Positions 12,168-23,182 of a stretch of 64,000 nt of DNA are shown piece by piece. The stretch is from contig JAUPFP010000014.1 of the NCBI GenBank assembly GCA_036925085.1, positions 3,537,501 to 3,601,500 of the forward strand, read 5' to 3'. A program made the translations under genes and the position numbers. Position 1 is the first letter of the stretch. Each line of letters starts with the position of its first letter. The notes beneath the pieces were generated by a model that worked only from the letters and a program-made list of their open reading frames with translations, ran no database searches and was not told the DNA's origin. Source of the stretch: Brachycybe producta. Taxonomy: Eukaryota > Arthropoda > Diplopoda > Playtdesmida > Andrognathidae.

Positions 12168-12448
12168 ACTTCAAATGTTGTTAGGTGGCGCTGCTACTCT
12201 TGCTAGTCAACATTACAAAAAGAAAAGGCTAAAATCAGCGCTATCTTTTGATCAAAATGAATTCGGAATGTTCAGAATCGTGAACCTTTGTAATCAATCA
12301 ATCAATTAATTTTTAACAACAACTTCAAATGTTGCTAGGTGGCGCTGCTGCTCTTGCTAGTCAACATTACAAAAAGAAAAAGCTAAAATCAGCGCCATCT
12401 TTTGACCAAAATGAATACTTGTTCAGAATCATGAACCTTTGTAATCAA
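12168..12448. repeat. Tandem duplication, unit about 154 bp
   Basis: Two direct copies start at about 12168 and 12322, each running from ACTTCAAATGTTG through GGTGGCGCTGCT and TCAACATTAC to GTGAACCTTTG or ATGAACCTTTG. The copies differ at few positions, so the duplication is fairly recent. Confidence 0.8.
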
Positions 12449-13240
12449 ATATTATTGTTAAAGAAATTAATGAAAAATTTCACAAATCCTCAATGTACTT
12501 GACTTCGAATTAAGTTTAACTGATCCCTAGGGCCCTCTGGCGGTTGATTATTCCACTTTTGAAAGAACACTTTTCTCTCGGCTTATGGTTGAGACTCCCC
12601 TCCCTTCAGACCGAAAAAAAAGTCCAAAAGCTGAAAGTTTTATAAGAATTAATCGGCTTATAAAAGTAAAGGCCCTTTGAAGTGGTTTTTCAATATAAAA
12701 AAAATCCTCTTGCCCTTTCCCACCCCCACTGTTTTTTTATTTCTTTGAGGAGAAAGATTTCCTATTTATTTTACAGGGTGTGTATGCAAATGAATTTACT
12801 TGTTTTTCTCAATTCTAGTATTTAACGCAATCATAATTATGCAAAAAAAAAATTCTAAAATGGAGGAAGAGGAAGATTATCCCAAATAACATTTTATTAT
12901 CTCTTCCCCCCTTAAATTCAACATATATTTCCCCCCTTATCCTTTTTTTTTCGTTGGTTATATGAGAAAGTTTGTTCGCATTAACGTTTAAAGCAGCTTA
13001 AGTTCGGATTTCAAACAAAAAACTGAAGCAATCAAAGAAAAAAAGTAGAAACAACAACAAAAAAATACGACACCGGAAAAAAATCCCTTCAAATCTGAAC
13101 AAAACGAATAAACAAGAGACCCAATAATAATAATAATAATATCCGGGGGTTCTTAATTCCAACTGACACGCGCTTTCTGGGTCCTATTACCGTTATTATT
13201 ACATCAACTTGTACGGAGAGAGAGATGACTCAACAAATAT
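12449..13240. other. Gene-free stretch
   Basis: Holds an AAT triplet run near 13124-13140 and a CTCF-core-like sequence on the minus strand at 12530-12543 (see findings). No gene is supported. Confidence 0.6.
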
Positions 13241-13342
13241 GGAAACATGATTTTAATAAAGTAATTCAAAGTTTGCTAGAAAACTAGAAACTATTCTAGT
13301 TTTCTAGCAAACTTTGAATTACTTTATTAAAATCATGTTTCC
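13241..13342. repeat. Near-perfect long hairpin, 48-bp stem
   Basis: 13241-13288 and 13295-13342 are exact inverted repeats of 48 bp around a 6-nt loop, starting GGAAACATGA and containing GTTTGCTAGAAAACTAG. Pairing continues imperfectly outward for about ten bases. Such a near-loopless palindrome must be young. Confidence 0.85.
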
Positions 13343-14462
13343 ATTATTTGCGCTTAAACCATGATATTTTTCATGATATTTTTATGAGAATTTCAACTTT
13401 TTTTTCAATAATATCCTTCTGAAAAACAGCACGAAACGCTTTCCAACCTATAGTTTAATTACTATTCTAGTTTCTAACTTTTTTTAATTTCTTCTCAAAA
13501 TAGTTTTTCATTTAAAAATTGTTTGAAAAACCCCCGTTAAAAGTTGAATATTTATTAAAATTACCAATAAAATTTCTTTTACAAGATATAATGAATCCTA
13601 CTTCAATCATTAATTATTCTAGTCTCTTAATAAAAATTAATATTTCTTCATTGTTTTTTTTTTTTACAACTTGAAATTGATTGTAAAAAAACGGTCTACA
13701 TTTTATTATTTTCAAATTGTTATTACATGAAATTGATTGAAAATCGGTCAAGATTTGTACATTTTCGATTGTTTTGACATTAACTATTCTAGTTTCTAAT
13801 AAACTTTCTTTCTGTTTTTTTTTTGTTGTTAAAAAGGCAAAATTTTTATTATTTTCAATTTGTTATTGCATGAAATTCATTGAAAATCTGTCAAGATTTG
13901 TTCATTTTCGATTATTTTAAAATTAACTATTCTAGTTTCTAATAAACTTTCTTCCTGTTTTTTTTTGTAAAAAATACCCCCCCCCCCCCCTTTATAAGTT
14001 CCCCTTTAAATCCAATGGCCGTTGAAACTAAAGCGGGGGGGGGGGGAGGGACAAACTCCTCATTAAAGTAACTGGGTGTCGTATTATTATTATTATTGTT
14101 GTTATTATAAACTGTTCTCCTTTTTTCTCCCCTTTCAACTTTTATAATGAGTGAACACTTGAGCCCCCTTTGTTCCCTTCTCCCCCCAATCCCCCTTTAG
14201 ATTGAAACCTCCCCCTCAATTCACAACAACCCCTAAAATGTAACTTCTCCCCTTGGATTTATATAATATGCACACAAAAAAAAAGAGATCACAAATCACG
14301 ACATAAACCAGAAACCATCTCTATTTATTATTACTATTATTATTATTATGACTCCTCTTTCTAGTCTCCATCAACTTTTCCGCTATTCTAGTATCATATC
14401 GTGTTTGTGCAATATAAGCTTATATGTATGCACTGTTTGCCTCTCGTCAGGAGCTTATCTCT
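13343..14462. other. Gene-free stretch with repeated TTCTAGTTTCTAA words
   Basis: The word TATTCTAGTTTCTAA recurs near 13462, 13790 and 13928 in partial tandem copies with TGTTATTGCATGAAATT-like spacers. There is also a 14-base C run at 13977-13990 followed by a G run. No gene is supported. Confidence 0.6.
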
Positions 14463-14590
14463 GAGAGTTAACTATCTACAAGAACACAGTTGCGAGTTAA
14501 CTTTCTGAAAGTTTTCTAGTCTTCTCTCACACTATAGAAAACTTTCAGAAAGTTAACTCGCAACTGTGTTCTTGTAGATAGTTAACTCTC
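14463..14590. repeat. Perfect long hairpin, 56-bp stem
   Basis: 14463-14518 and 14535-14590 are exact inverted repeats of 56 bp with a 16-nt loop. The outer arm starts GAGAGTTAACTATC and contains ACAGTTGCGAGTTAAC. It is a foldback element or a hairpin RNA source. No protein is encoded. Confidence 0.85.
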
Positions 14591-14884
14591 ATCTAAACGT
14601 TAAAATGATAAAAATGTAATTTTGTTCCGGCTCTTATTTCTTTTAAAAAGTAGAAAACCTTTTTTATTTAAAATCTGCATTTCGAAAGCTATGTTTAAGT
14701 ACAATTTGAAAGTATTTAAAAACTAGAAGCGTAATAGAAATATTTTCTGATGAGTTTTTCACGTTCATATATTTTAAAATAAACTTTTTTTTTATAAAAA
14801 AAAGTATAAATTTTAATATTTTCTATTTTCATTTTTCACTTCAAGTTGAATATTTAAAAAAAATCATAAAACGTGAAAATCATC

Positions 14885-15049
14885 TTAAGGAAGGCTGTTA
14901 AAATATTTAATTTGTCCGTGTAGTGGTAGACGGAGCCACCGTCTCACCATAAAAATACATTGATAACATCACAATGCATTTCTATGGCGCGACAAAGCGC
15001 CATCTAGCACTACACGAACAAATTAAATATTTAAACAGCCTTCCTTACG
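14885..15049. mobile_element. MITE with ~32-bp TIRs
   Basis: The left end reads AAGGAAGGCTGTTAAAATAT and continues to the word GTGTAGTG. The right end is its reverse complement (CACTACACGAAC, then AACAGCCTTCCTT). Bases 14989-15006 carry GGCGCGACAAAGCGCC and the word CCATCTAG. It has no coding capacity. Confidence 0.7.
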
Positions 15050-15129
15050 TGGTTAATTTACTTTTCTAGTTTCTAAACTGCTTTCAATAATTTCTATTCA
15101 AGCTGTTTTAGGAACCGCTTTGTTTATTC

Positions 15130-15492
15130 TGGATTTCAGAGCGACAACATCATAAATAAATTGAAAAGTGTGTTAGAAACTAGAACGATTGTTGTAGTAT
15201 TTTCATGATGTTATAAAAACTAGAAGGGTAGCTCAATCACTTTTAAAGGTATTTTTATGCTGATATCTTTCAAAATGAACTTTTTATAGAGAATATTTTC
15301 TGGTTCATTTTGAAACTTCATAAAAAGTTTATTTTAAAAGATATCAGCATGAAAATTACCTTTAAAAGTGACTGAGCTACCCTTCTAGTTTTTATAACAC
15401 ATTCAAATTTCTCTTTAATTTTTTTGTTTAACCAAAAAATAACCAGAGTTCGAGGAGGAGGAGGAGTAACCCCGTTTACACTTTAAAATTGT
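15130..15492. mobile_element. AACTAGAAG-family MITE, intact hairpin copy
   Basis: The core arms are 15211-15288 and about 15320-15397: ACTAGAAGGGTAGCTCAATC against its mirror GCTACCCTTCTAGTTTTTAT. They carry the TGATATCTTTCAAAATGAAC segment on both sides. The outer left part is partly duplicated (a second ACTAGAACG arm at 15170-15202). The right outer end reads GAGTTCGAGG then CGTTTACACT, which I take as the family terminus. Confidence 0.75.
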
Positions 15493-16309
15493 ATATAATA
15501 TTAAAAAATGAAAACTAAAATATGCGGAATATTTCAACCGGTTGAATTGTTTCCGATTTGCGTCTGTAAGTGGGTGGATTGGGGCGGGAAATTGTTGAGA
15601 GAAAGGGGGCGGAGCGGGGTAGTGGAGGACATTGGAGCTTCAGGTTCTTCAGAGAGAAAGAGAGAGAGAAAAAAAAGGCCCTCGTTAAAAGACGATCGAT
15701 ATCGCTAACGAAGGCAAAAAGAATCCAAAGTTTACAATCACATATGTTGTAAATGGTAAGTGTCATCAACCGATGGCCCGCGAGCCACAATCGGCCCCTC
15801 TCGTCATTCTTTAGCCTCACTTGAGCCTCTAAAATTTGAATTGCGGGGGGGCACCCACTTTTTCATCCAGAAGAAAAGCGAAATCCTTCTTCGGTAAGGA
15901 GGGGGGTTCAACTTCAAATTTTCCCTCCCTCCCTCCCCTCCCTTCCTCCTCCTTCACATGACTGACTCTTTTTAGTTCTCTTTCTGGTACGGTTCCCCCC
16001 CCCTTGTGAACCCCCCCCCCCCCCTTTAACGTTGAGGTCTCAACCTCTTTGCTCCAAGTTTTTCTTCTCAAAAAAAGAACTCCACTAATGAGCACAAAAC
16101 TCCCGATACGAAAACACATACAGAAAACCCAGAACTAAAAAGAAGATCGATCGACCCAATTGGAGAAATAACTATAAATAGGACCCCAGAAGAAGAAAAA
16201 AATATATATATTATATATACGCATGCGCAGATAACAATAAGAGAAGAAAGTAACGTTTTATATCAAAATGTATTACGACATTAAAATTGTTTAAAGTAGA
16301 ACTGTTGTT
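15493..16309. other. Gene-free stretch, GA/CT-rich
   Basis: Purine- and pyrimidine-rich tracts with G and C runs (15845, 15900-15960, 15998-16024). Overlapping open frames on both strands (15508-16119) are composition artefacts of these tracts. Confidence 0.55.
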
Positions 16310-16720
16310 ATATTTATGGCTGGCGATATTTTGGAGAAATCGAAATCGGTCCAATATTTTTTAAAAAATCGAATTTTAACGAAATATCGAAAAATTTAGA
16401 AAAATCGAAAAAAAAATCAAAAACCAATTAATGCAAAAAAAATCGAAATATCGAATAAAAATTGAAAAACCAATTAATCCGAAAGAAAATCGAATTTAAA
16501 CGAAATATCGAAAAATATAGGAAAATCGAAAAAAAATAATAGAAAAACCAATTAATCCAAAATAAATCGAAATATCGAAAAAATTGAAAAACCAATTAAT
16601 TCGAAAGAAAATCGAATTTTAACGATATATCGAAAAATATAAAAATAATCGAAAAACCAATTAATCCGGGAAAAAATCGAAATATCGAAAAAAAAATTGA
16701 AAATAAACTCAACATTTGGA
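16310..16720. repeat. Diverged tandem repeat of CGAAATATCGAAAAA / AACCAATTAAT words
   Basis: AACCAATTAAT recurs at about 16422, 16468, 16546, 16590 and 16655, with CGAAATATCGAA words between. Spacing alternates near 45 and 65-78 bp, which suggests a compound unit of about 110-124 bp. Confidence 0.7.
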
Positions 16721-17959
16721 TAAGCAAATTCACCTACTATTCTAGTTTCTAACAAACTTTTCCAAGTTTTTTTTTTATCTTTTTTAAAAATTCTCCGAAA
16801 TAAAACTGGAGGAGTTGAAACTACTTTCTGTAAGTTTTCTTTACTTCTTGGTGATCCATCACTTAACTTTTGAGAGTTAACTCTCAAGTGACGTCTAAAA
16901 AAGATGGGGGAACATTTCCTCTCACACCTCCCTCCTCCTCCCCCAAATCCCCCTTACTTATATCTTAACCCCCAATTGAAGATCTCCATCTTATTTTAAA
17001 GGGAACCCACAATTGGGTTACTGATGAATGTAAAACATGAAAAATATAGACACCAAATAAATTTCTGCTTTAGTTTTAAAAAAGTGAAGTGTTGAAAATT
17101 CACCAAAAAAAAAGGCGAAATTTCTAAGTTTGCATTTAAACGGCAACCATTTTTCTGGAAGACGGAGGGGGAGGGGGATTTGAAGGACCCAAACAAAGTG
17201 GGTTTCCTAAAAAAGGAAATCTCTGAAGTCTGAAGACATAAACAAGAAAAAGAGAGGAAATTGTAATTTGGTCACACTTCATAGAATAAGAGGGACTTAT
17301 TTTTGTATAAAGGCATCTGGCCACCCAGAAGAAGAAGAAGAAGAAAAGGGAGCCCCAAACAAACCAATTGACCTTTGACCTTAGAAAAAAACCCATAAGG
17401 AACAACCAAATGAACCAGGACCACCAACCAACCAACTCTCAGATTTATATTTTATAGTTGGTCTCTTGAGAGTTCAGAAATTTCAATAGAAAAGAAAAAC
17501 CATGTTACCTTCACTTATTCATAGGCGGCGCTTTTGTTTCAAATGCAGTTGCATTGCTTATTGCTCCCTCTGGTGATGAACAAGTGAAACGAAATGAATT
17601 TATCTTTTCATTCAAGTTTGATGGATGATAATTTTTCATACATAATATGGTCCTTTGTTTTAAAAAGCCGCCTTTGAGATTTTTTTATAGAATATTTTTT
17701 ACCAAAAAAAAAACGTTCGCGTCATTTTAACAGGAAATAAGAAACGTTATTCTTTATTATTATTATTCAATTTTTTTTAAGTCACTTCATAGATATTTTC
17801 GCTTCAGTTACTGTGGTTTATGGACCAGGAAAAGCAAACAAAAAAAATGCTTCATTTTTTTGTTTGTTATCAGTAAATCTTATGAAATTTTAATATACTT
17901 TAATTTTCTGATCAAAACTGTCTTAAGAAAGGGGCTGACATTTCTTAAGAATTCAATTA
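16721..17959. other. Gene-free stretch
   Basis: Contains part of a TTCTAGTTTCTAA arm near 16739, a GAA run at 17331-17345 and a CTCF-core-like site (minus strand) at 17562-17576. No gene is supported. Confidence 0.55.
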
Positions 17960-18720
17960 ATCTGACTGAAATTCTGCTTCAAGATGCTTGAAAATGTTTT
18001 AGAAACTGGAAGGGTTGCTTAATTTTTCTTGTTTTGCTATCTTTTAAAATAAGCTTTTCAAAATGATCCAACTTTAGGAAGTTTTATTAAGAATACAAGT
18101 AGATCAATTTATTTTGGTGCGTGTATAACATTAGATGGCGCCACTAGCCCTCATTTCATAGAAATGTACTGCTGACACTCAGCTTTCTTTTTTTGCACGT
18201 GGCAAACTTTTAATTTGCGTCATCGCTACTTCTCTACACGTGCTCTCTCTCTCTTCACTTATATTATGTTCTGGGTTTAAGTTTGTCCACGTGCTCTGAG
18301 GTTGTTTTGGACGCTTTTAGAGCTAAAAGGAGGCTGCATTCGATTTCAACTAATTGGCCACGAGTGTAGTTGGCCACCCCTATGGAGGGGTTGCAGGCGC
18401 CATCTACCTTGCAATTTACACAAGTATTTTTCTATGGAGCCACTCTTAACAGCTGATTTTCGAACTCTTGATTATTCGGTCTTACAGAAGTGCAAAAATT
18501 ACGAAACTAGAAAGTGCTTTAGAAACTAGACGAGTTGCTCAATTACAGCAACCAAATGATTTTTTTTTTTAAAAAATGTCTATAAACAGTTTATTTTTTT
18601 AAAAAAGATTAACACTAAAATAATATTAATCCCTTTCTAGTTTTTAACATACTTTCAATTCCTTATTTTCCATAGTTCCAAAATTCAGCAGTTCATAAAA
18701 CAGAATCGTATTTTTTTTTT
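17960..18720. mobile_element. Two degraded AACTAGAAG-family MITE copies
   Basis: One arm at 17968-18060 carries AACTGGAAGGGTTGC. A second, fuller copy at about 18446-18720 starts with CAGCTGATTTTCGAACTC, carries GAAACTAGACGAGTTGC and ends in the mirrored arm CCCTTTCTAGTTTTTAAC. DNA between them includes AGATGGCGCCACTAG at 18133 and is not coding. Confidence 0.55.
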
Positions 18721-18799
18721 ATTAACTAATTAACTTTTAGAATTAATTAAAAAATTGTTTGAAAACGTCTTGACTTTTTTTTTTCCAAGGAACCTCTTT

Positions 18800-18855
<56 letters not shown>

Positions 18856-19672
18856 GTCTTTCTTTCTCTCTCTCTCTCATTGCTTTCAAATTCTAATCAT
18901 CAGAAGAAACAGCCATTTTTGTTGTTCGTTTAGATTTTTCTGTAAATTTATGTTCGAGTTAAAAAGTTACTGAAGAAAAGGGCCGATTTCTAGAGGAATT
19001 CTTTTGATCTACAAACACACAGAGACACAAGAAACAAAAATACATTTCTGGTGGATATTTTCTCAAGAAAATTCTAATCAGAAAAAAAAGAAACAAAAAG
19101 TGTTTCATTTTTTTTTCTTAAAAAACATTTTAAATTCCAGTGTAAAACATTGAGAGATAGACACACACGACTCGAATCACGAATAATATTAATAATGAAA
19201 CTGATTCAACCCCTGTCTCTCCCTTCGTAATAACATAATAAAGAAGAAGAAGAAAAAAGTTCTTGCGGCTTTTTTCTTTTAAAAACGTGACACAAAAAAA
19301 AATATTCATTGCCAAATTTCACCTTTTTTTCTCCTTTTTTCTCCCCTGAAAATAATAATTTTCATGTTGTCCACAAACACCCAAAACACATCTCCATAAT
19401 AAAGCTACTTTATATGTTTGAAAAAGACAAACAAGCCGACAAAAGTATTTTTTATTCTCGTTCTTTCTGCGTGTGTCCTCTTTTTTTCTTATAGAGACAC
19501 ACACATTCCTCTTCTTTCTCCCCTAAATTTCTTTATTTTCACAAAAAACTCCTCAGGAATACGACAAAGATTCATTTGTTGTATGTTTACTACTTATATT
19601 TATTATATTCATTAAGAGTAACCAATAATTATAACGACAACCACAGAAGAAATGCGTTTTATTGCATTTGGG
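18721..19672. other. Gene-free stretch with CT microsatellite
   Basis: A CT-rich microsatellite runs from about 18794 to 18878, and A/T tracts fill the rest. Small open frames are low-complexity. Confidence 0.6.
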
Positions 19673-19966
19673 AGAACCTGGTTAAAGGCTAAAATTTTCA
19701 AGATTAAGTTTTACCAAGATATATAGAGATTTCTTACTATATCGTGATATCTTGATTCTAGGCCCATATCTCCGAACCTCAATGGTCCCTGCAGGGTCCC
19801 TGGACCATATATAAGAAATCTAGCCTTTAACCAGGTTCCGCGACTTGAAAAGCGTAAATTTTTCTGTTTGAAGTACTTTTTTCTCCTCAAATAGAAATTA
19901 TTTGTTAAAGGTTTCAATTGACAGATGTCAGTGAATAGAGAACTCTAGCCTTTAACCAGGTTCTGC
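19673..19966. repeat. Inverted plus direct repeat cluster
   Basis: AGAACCTGGTTAAAGGCTAAA at about 19673-19693 is mirrored by CTAGCCTTTAACCAGGTTC at about 19821-19839. That right arm is directly repeated at about 19945-19963, each time followed by GCGACT then GAAAAGC. An element with one end duplicated would give this pattern. Confidence 0.6.
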
Positions 19967-21734
19967 GACTGAAAAGCATAAATATTTCGTTTGTAATTGT
20001 AAATTATATTAACGAAAATTATGCTAATGTAAATTAGTTCCGTGTGGTATAAAGTTATGTTAAACACGAAGAGATTATTTTACGAGAAAGAAACTCACTT
20101 CTCAAGACTTAAAACACGATTTTCTGTAATACTTACGTTACAACGTGTAAAAACGTAAACACGAACAGATTTGTGACGTCATGAAAAAAATGTACTCTCA
20201 CAATATTACATGTATTTGTTACAGTACTGATGTGGTGTTTTCAGTTGCTACACTGTTGCCATCTATACGCAAAATGACGCAATACTGACCATTCGTGAAA
20301 ATCATGTACGAGATTCACTAAGATTTACAAAGATTCACCGAGATTCACAGCAGATCGCATGTTTAGAAAGCCATTTTAAAGTTTTATCTGCGTTTTACTG
20401 AATTCACAGAATAGAATTAAAATCTGAAAATCCAGTAAAGAGCGAATAACAAATAAAAATGGCTTGCCATGCCGTACTAGATTCACCCCAATGTCCTAAA
20501 ATGGTTGGCGTGATTATAATTTATAAACTGTTGTACGAACGCAAATGTCATTCAGTGGTTGAAAATCGCTCTAAAACTTTATAGATATTAAATGCGAAAG
20601 CTACTTATCATGAAAATAGACAAAGCTGAATAAAAACCCACAACAACTTACATAAAATGTGGGTGACATTTGAGGTTTCCCGCCATTTCGCCAGCTTTTT
20701 GTCAAGAGTCTCTCGCCATTTACAGGCAAAAACACGATAAAAGTACCATTTCCGGCAATAACAATACAAAACAAACTAATATACGTACCGTTAATATTTT
20801 CTTTTACACTTTAAAGTAATAAATTCGCGATATTTTATAATAATTAGCCAAAAAAACCGGTTTAACACATGTTTCTTAGCTGTGGAAGAGCGCGAACTAT
20901 TTATTCACCTTTTTATAAGGTAATATGTATCACTACTCTGTGTATGTATAGTGCTGCCACCTGTATTCATTGTATTTAAACATTTATCATGTCAACTACC
21001 ACGTCGCCATCTTGTGTCCATAATGAACCCACACTTTTAGCAATAACACTCTATGCTATGACACAATATGTCTACTGCTTCTTATGACTTATATAAGCTT
21101 CATAGGGGATAACTATGAAAGAACAACTTACAAACTATATCCGCTAATACTCATAATGAGTTATGATACCACGATTCATTTTTTCTACAACTAAAAACAA
21201 ATAAAACTGAATATAATATACCTTAAATACGACTTCAAACGCTACAGCATCACTGAATTGAGCATTGAGCGAACATCAAGAACCACGAAATAGTTTTATA
21301 TAAAGACGACAATTTGTCGAGTTGTGCAAGCGACGTTACAATTTTCCCGCCATTTCGCCATCTTTCACTCATACGACAATAAAATTCAATAAAAACAAGA
21401 TGCCTTTCATTAAACAATAAGAAATACATTCGTCTATATAAAGTTTCATGTTATTTGAATATTTAACTTGACTTTTAGACAATTAATTAGTAATTTTCTT
21501 TTCAAAATTATTATGAATAATAATATAAGCAGACCTCGGAAGCTGACGACAGATGAACTAATCACTTATATAAAATACATGTATCCCTCCGCTTAAAATT
21601 ATCGGTTACAAACATAAACCGGTTAAATAAAAATTGTAAAACGAACCGATTAACCAGCTGATTTATTTTTTTGTTTGTTTTCAATAGGAAATTTGTCAAA
21701 TTTCAAGTTTGTATTTAAATATCTTTAAAAAAAA
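19967..21734. other. Upstream region of the SNAPC2-like gene, no gene seen
   Basis: A/T-rich DNA with recurring CGCCATTTCGCC words (about 20682 and 21352) and one TGACGTCA octamer at 20174-20181. A pyrimidine tract ending CAATAG at about 21688 could be a 5'-UTR acceptor for the next gene. No core promoter element can be called with confidence. Confidence 0.45.
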
Positions 21735-23182
21735 ATGGTCAAGCCAAGGAGTAAACCGAGCGAACAACGTCGTATTCAATGGAAAAAGATGAAAGCTGAC
21801 CGTTTGTTAGCCTTGAAAAAGGACGAAGTCAATTTACAATGGACAATAACGTAATAAAAGAAAACAAAACGCACGTGGTCTCAATTCTTTTTGAACGCAC
21901 GTGGCCCACGTGCGTCACCTTTTTTTTTTTGGCGCCAAAATGAAAGCACGTGGGTCTTTTATGACGCCAATACGAGAACACGGGGATTTTTGTTTAGTGG
22001 TTGTTTTTTTTGGCGTCAAAAATTCGTTGGACTTAAAACATAAACGCAGAAATGTTGTTTCATTTTGCGATTTTTTTAAGCAACTTATTGAAAGAATTTC
22101 AAGATTTCGCTACTAGAAGTTAATATAAATTTATATAAATAACATTTACAACGATATCCCATAATATAAACTTTTTATTTCAGTTTAATGCAAAATAATT
22201 TTGTTTTTAAGCTTTTTGGCTAAAACCTTCAGCAGTCTTTGAACCGATTTTGTGAAATGCTAATTGGCTAATTTAAAAGTTAAAAAGCTAACTTTATAAG
22301 AATAAAAAGTTTATTTTCAAACATTTCATTGGAAAAATGAACTATGTAAATTCATTTCCTTTTCTAGTTTCTAGATAATTCTTCAAAATTCTTTCGTTTC
22401 TTGCTTAAAAATGTTTTTCTCACTTTACATTTTTTGTTTGTTTCTTGAAAAGAGAAAAAAAGAAACTTCTTGATTGCTTGCGCCAATTCGGATGTGACGA
22501 CCTCGAAAAGTATGAAACTGAAATAGAAACAAAGAACATCGATCAGATCCGTTATTTCATTGATCGTCGCCGTGAACTTGCGAAAAGGAGGGCGACCGAA
22601 GAGGCTAATTCATCTCCTCCTCCGATAGATACATGGATCGAACGCGCTAAAAAAGCTTTGGCACAGAAATGCGACTATTCTGTCGCTATGATCGAAGTAT
22701 GTATCGACCAAAACCTCTAAAAACGACTTAATTCTTATTACGTTCCTTCTTTTTACAGGCTCTATCGAGAACATCTGCTACAGAACCAAAGTATCAAGAG
22801 GTTTACAGTTATTTATTATGTTTATTACGTAACGAAATCGCTCCAGAATTGAGTAAAGAGGCGAGTGCTACCGTCGTAAGACTCTTAAGTGATCTTGCAA
22901 CCGTTTTACGTTCGTTACCGCTCAAAAGGATACAAAGATGGATAACTTTCGGTGAAATTTCTGCAAGAATTACGTCTTTCTACTTGAAATCACTTTTAAA
23001 ATAACCTTTTTCCCCCCTTAGATATTTTGCCTTCGGATGCGTCTTTACTGCTTCATGACAACGACGTGATGCAGTTCTACCATAACGGACCCTTAAAAGA
23101 CATCGGGAAAAGTTTCAATCCACTTATGATTGCACCCGAAATACTTCAATACGTTTCAGAACACTCAAAAGACTCCATTTAA
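21735..23182 (+). CDS. SNAPC2: SNAPC2-like snRNA-activating protein complex subunit
   Basis: Four exons: 21735-21850, 22453-22696, 22759-22951, 23022-23182, giving 237 residues with all splice phases closing. The exon 1-2 junction restores a SANT/Myb-like start, W-T-I-T-E-K-K-K-L-L, spaced exactly like W-S-A-R-E-K-R-Q-L-V of human SNAPC2. Further matches lie in the middle (PIDTWIERAKKAL; ALSRTSATEP; VYSYL then PELS) and at the end (GKSFNPLMIAPEIL against a human PLNPFLVPLELL-like stretch). SNAPC2 belongs to SNAPc, which binds the proximal sequence element of snRNA genes for RNA polymerase II and III. The protein is shorter than the human ~334 residues because the linkers are reduced. The start ATG sits in an AAAAATGG context. 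The candidate AATAAA is at 23527, inside TTC32. The homology is recalled, not searched. Confidence 0.78.
21872..21952. promoter_or_regulatory. Cluster of four CACGTG E-boxes in SNAPC2-like intron 1
   Basis: CACGTG occurs at 21872, 21898, 21907 and 21947. The middle pair forms a near-palindrome with GCACGTGGCCCACGTGC. Two GGCGCC/GGCGTC words follow T-runs nearby. Four in 81 bp is far above chance in this A/T-rich DNA. bHLH-Zip factors (Myc/Max, USF, MITF/TFE types) bind this word. Function here is inference. Confidence 0.4.

Noticed and set aside
15508-16119. Overlapping open frames in the GA/CT-rich stretch
   Set aside because: They read purine tracts as Arg/Glu/Lys/Gly runs; no homology and no splice context.
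18755-18973. Leu/Ser-repeat open frame
   Set aside because: Translation of a CT microsatellite.
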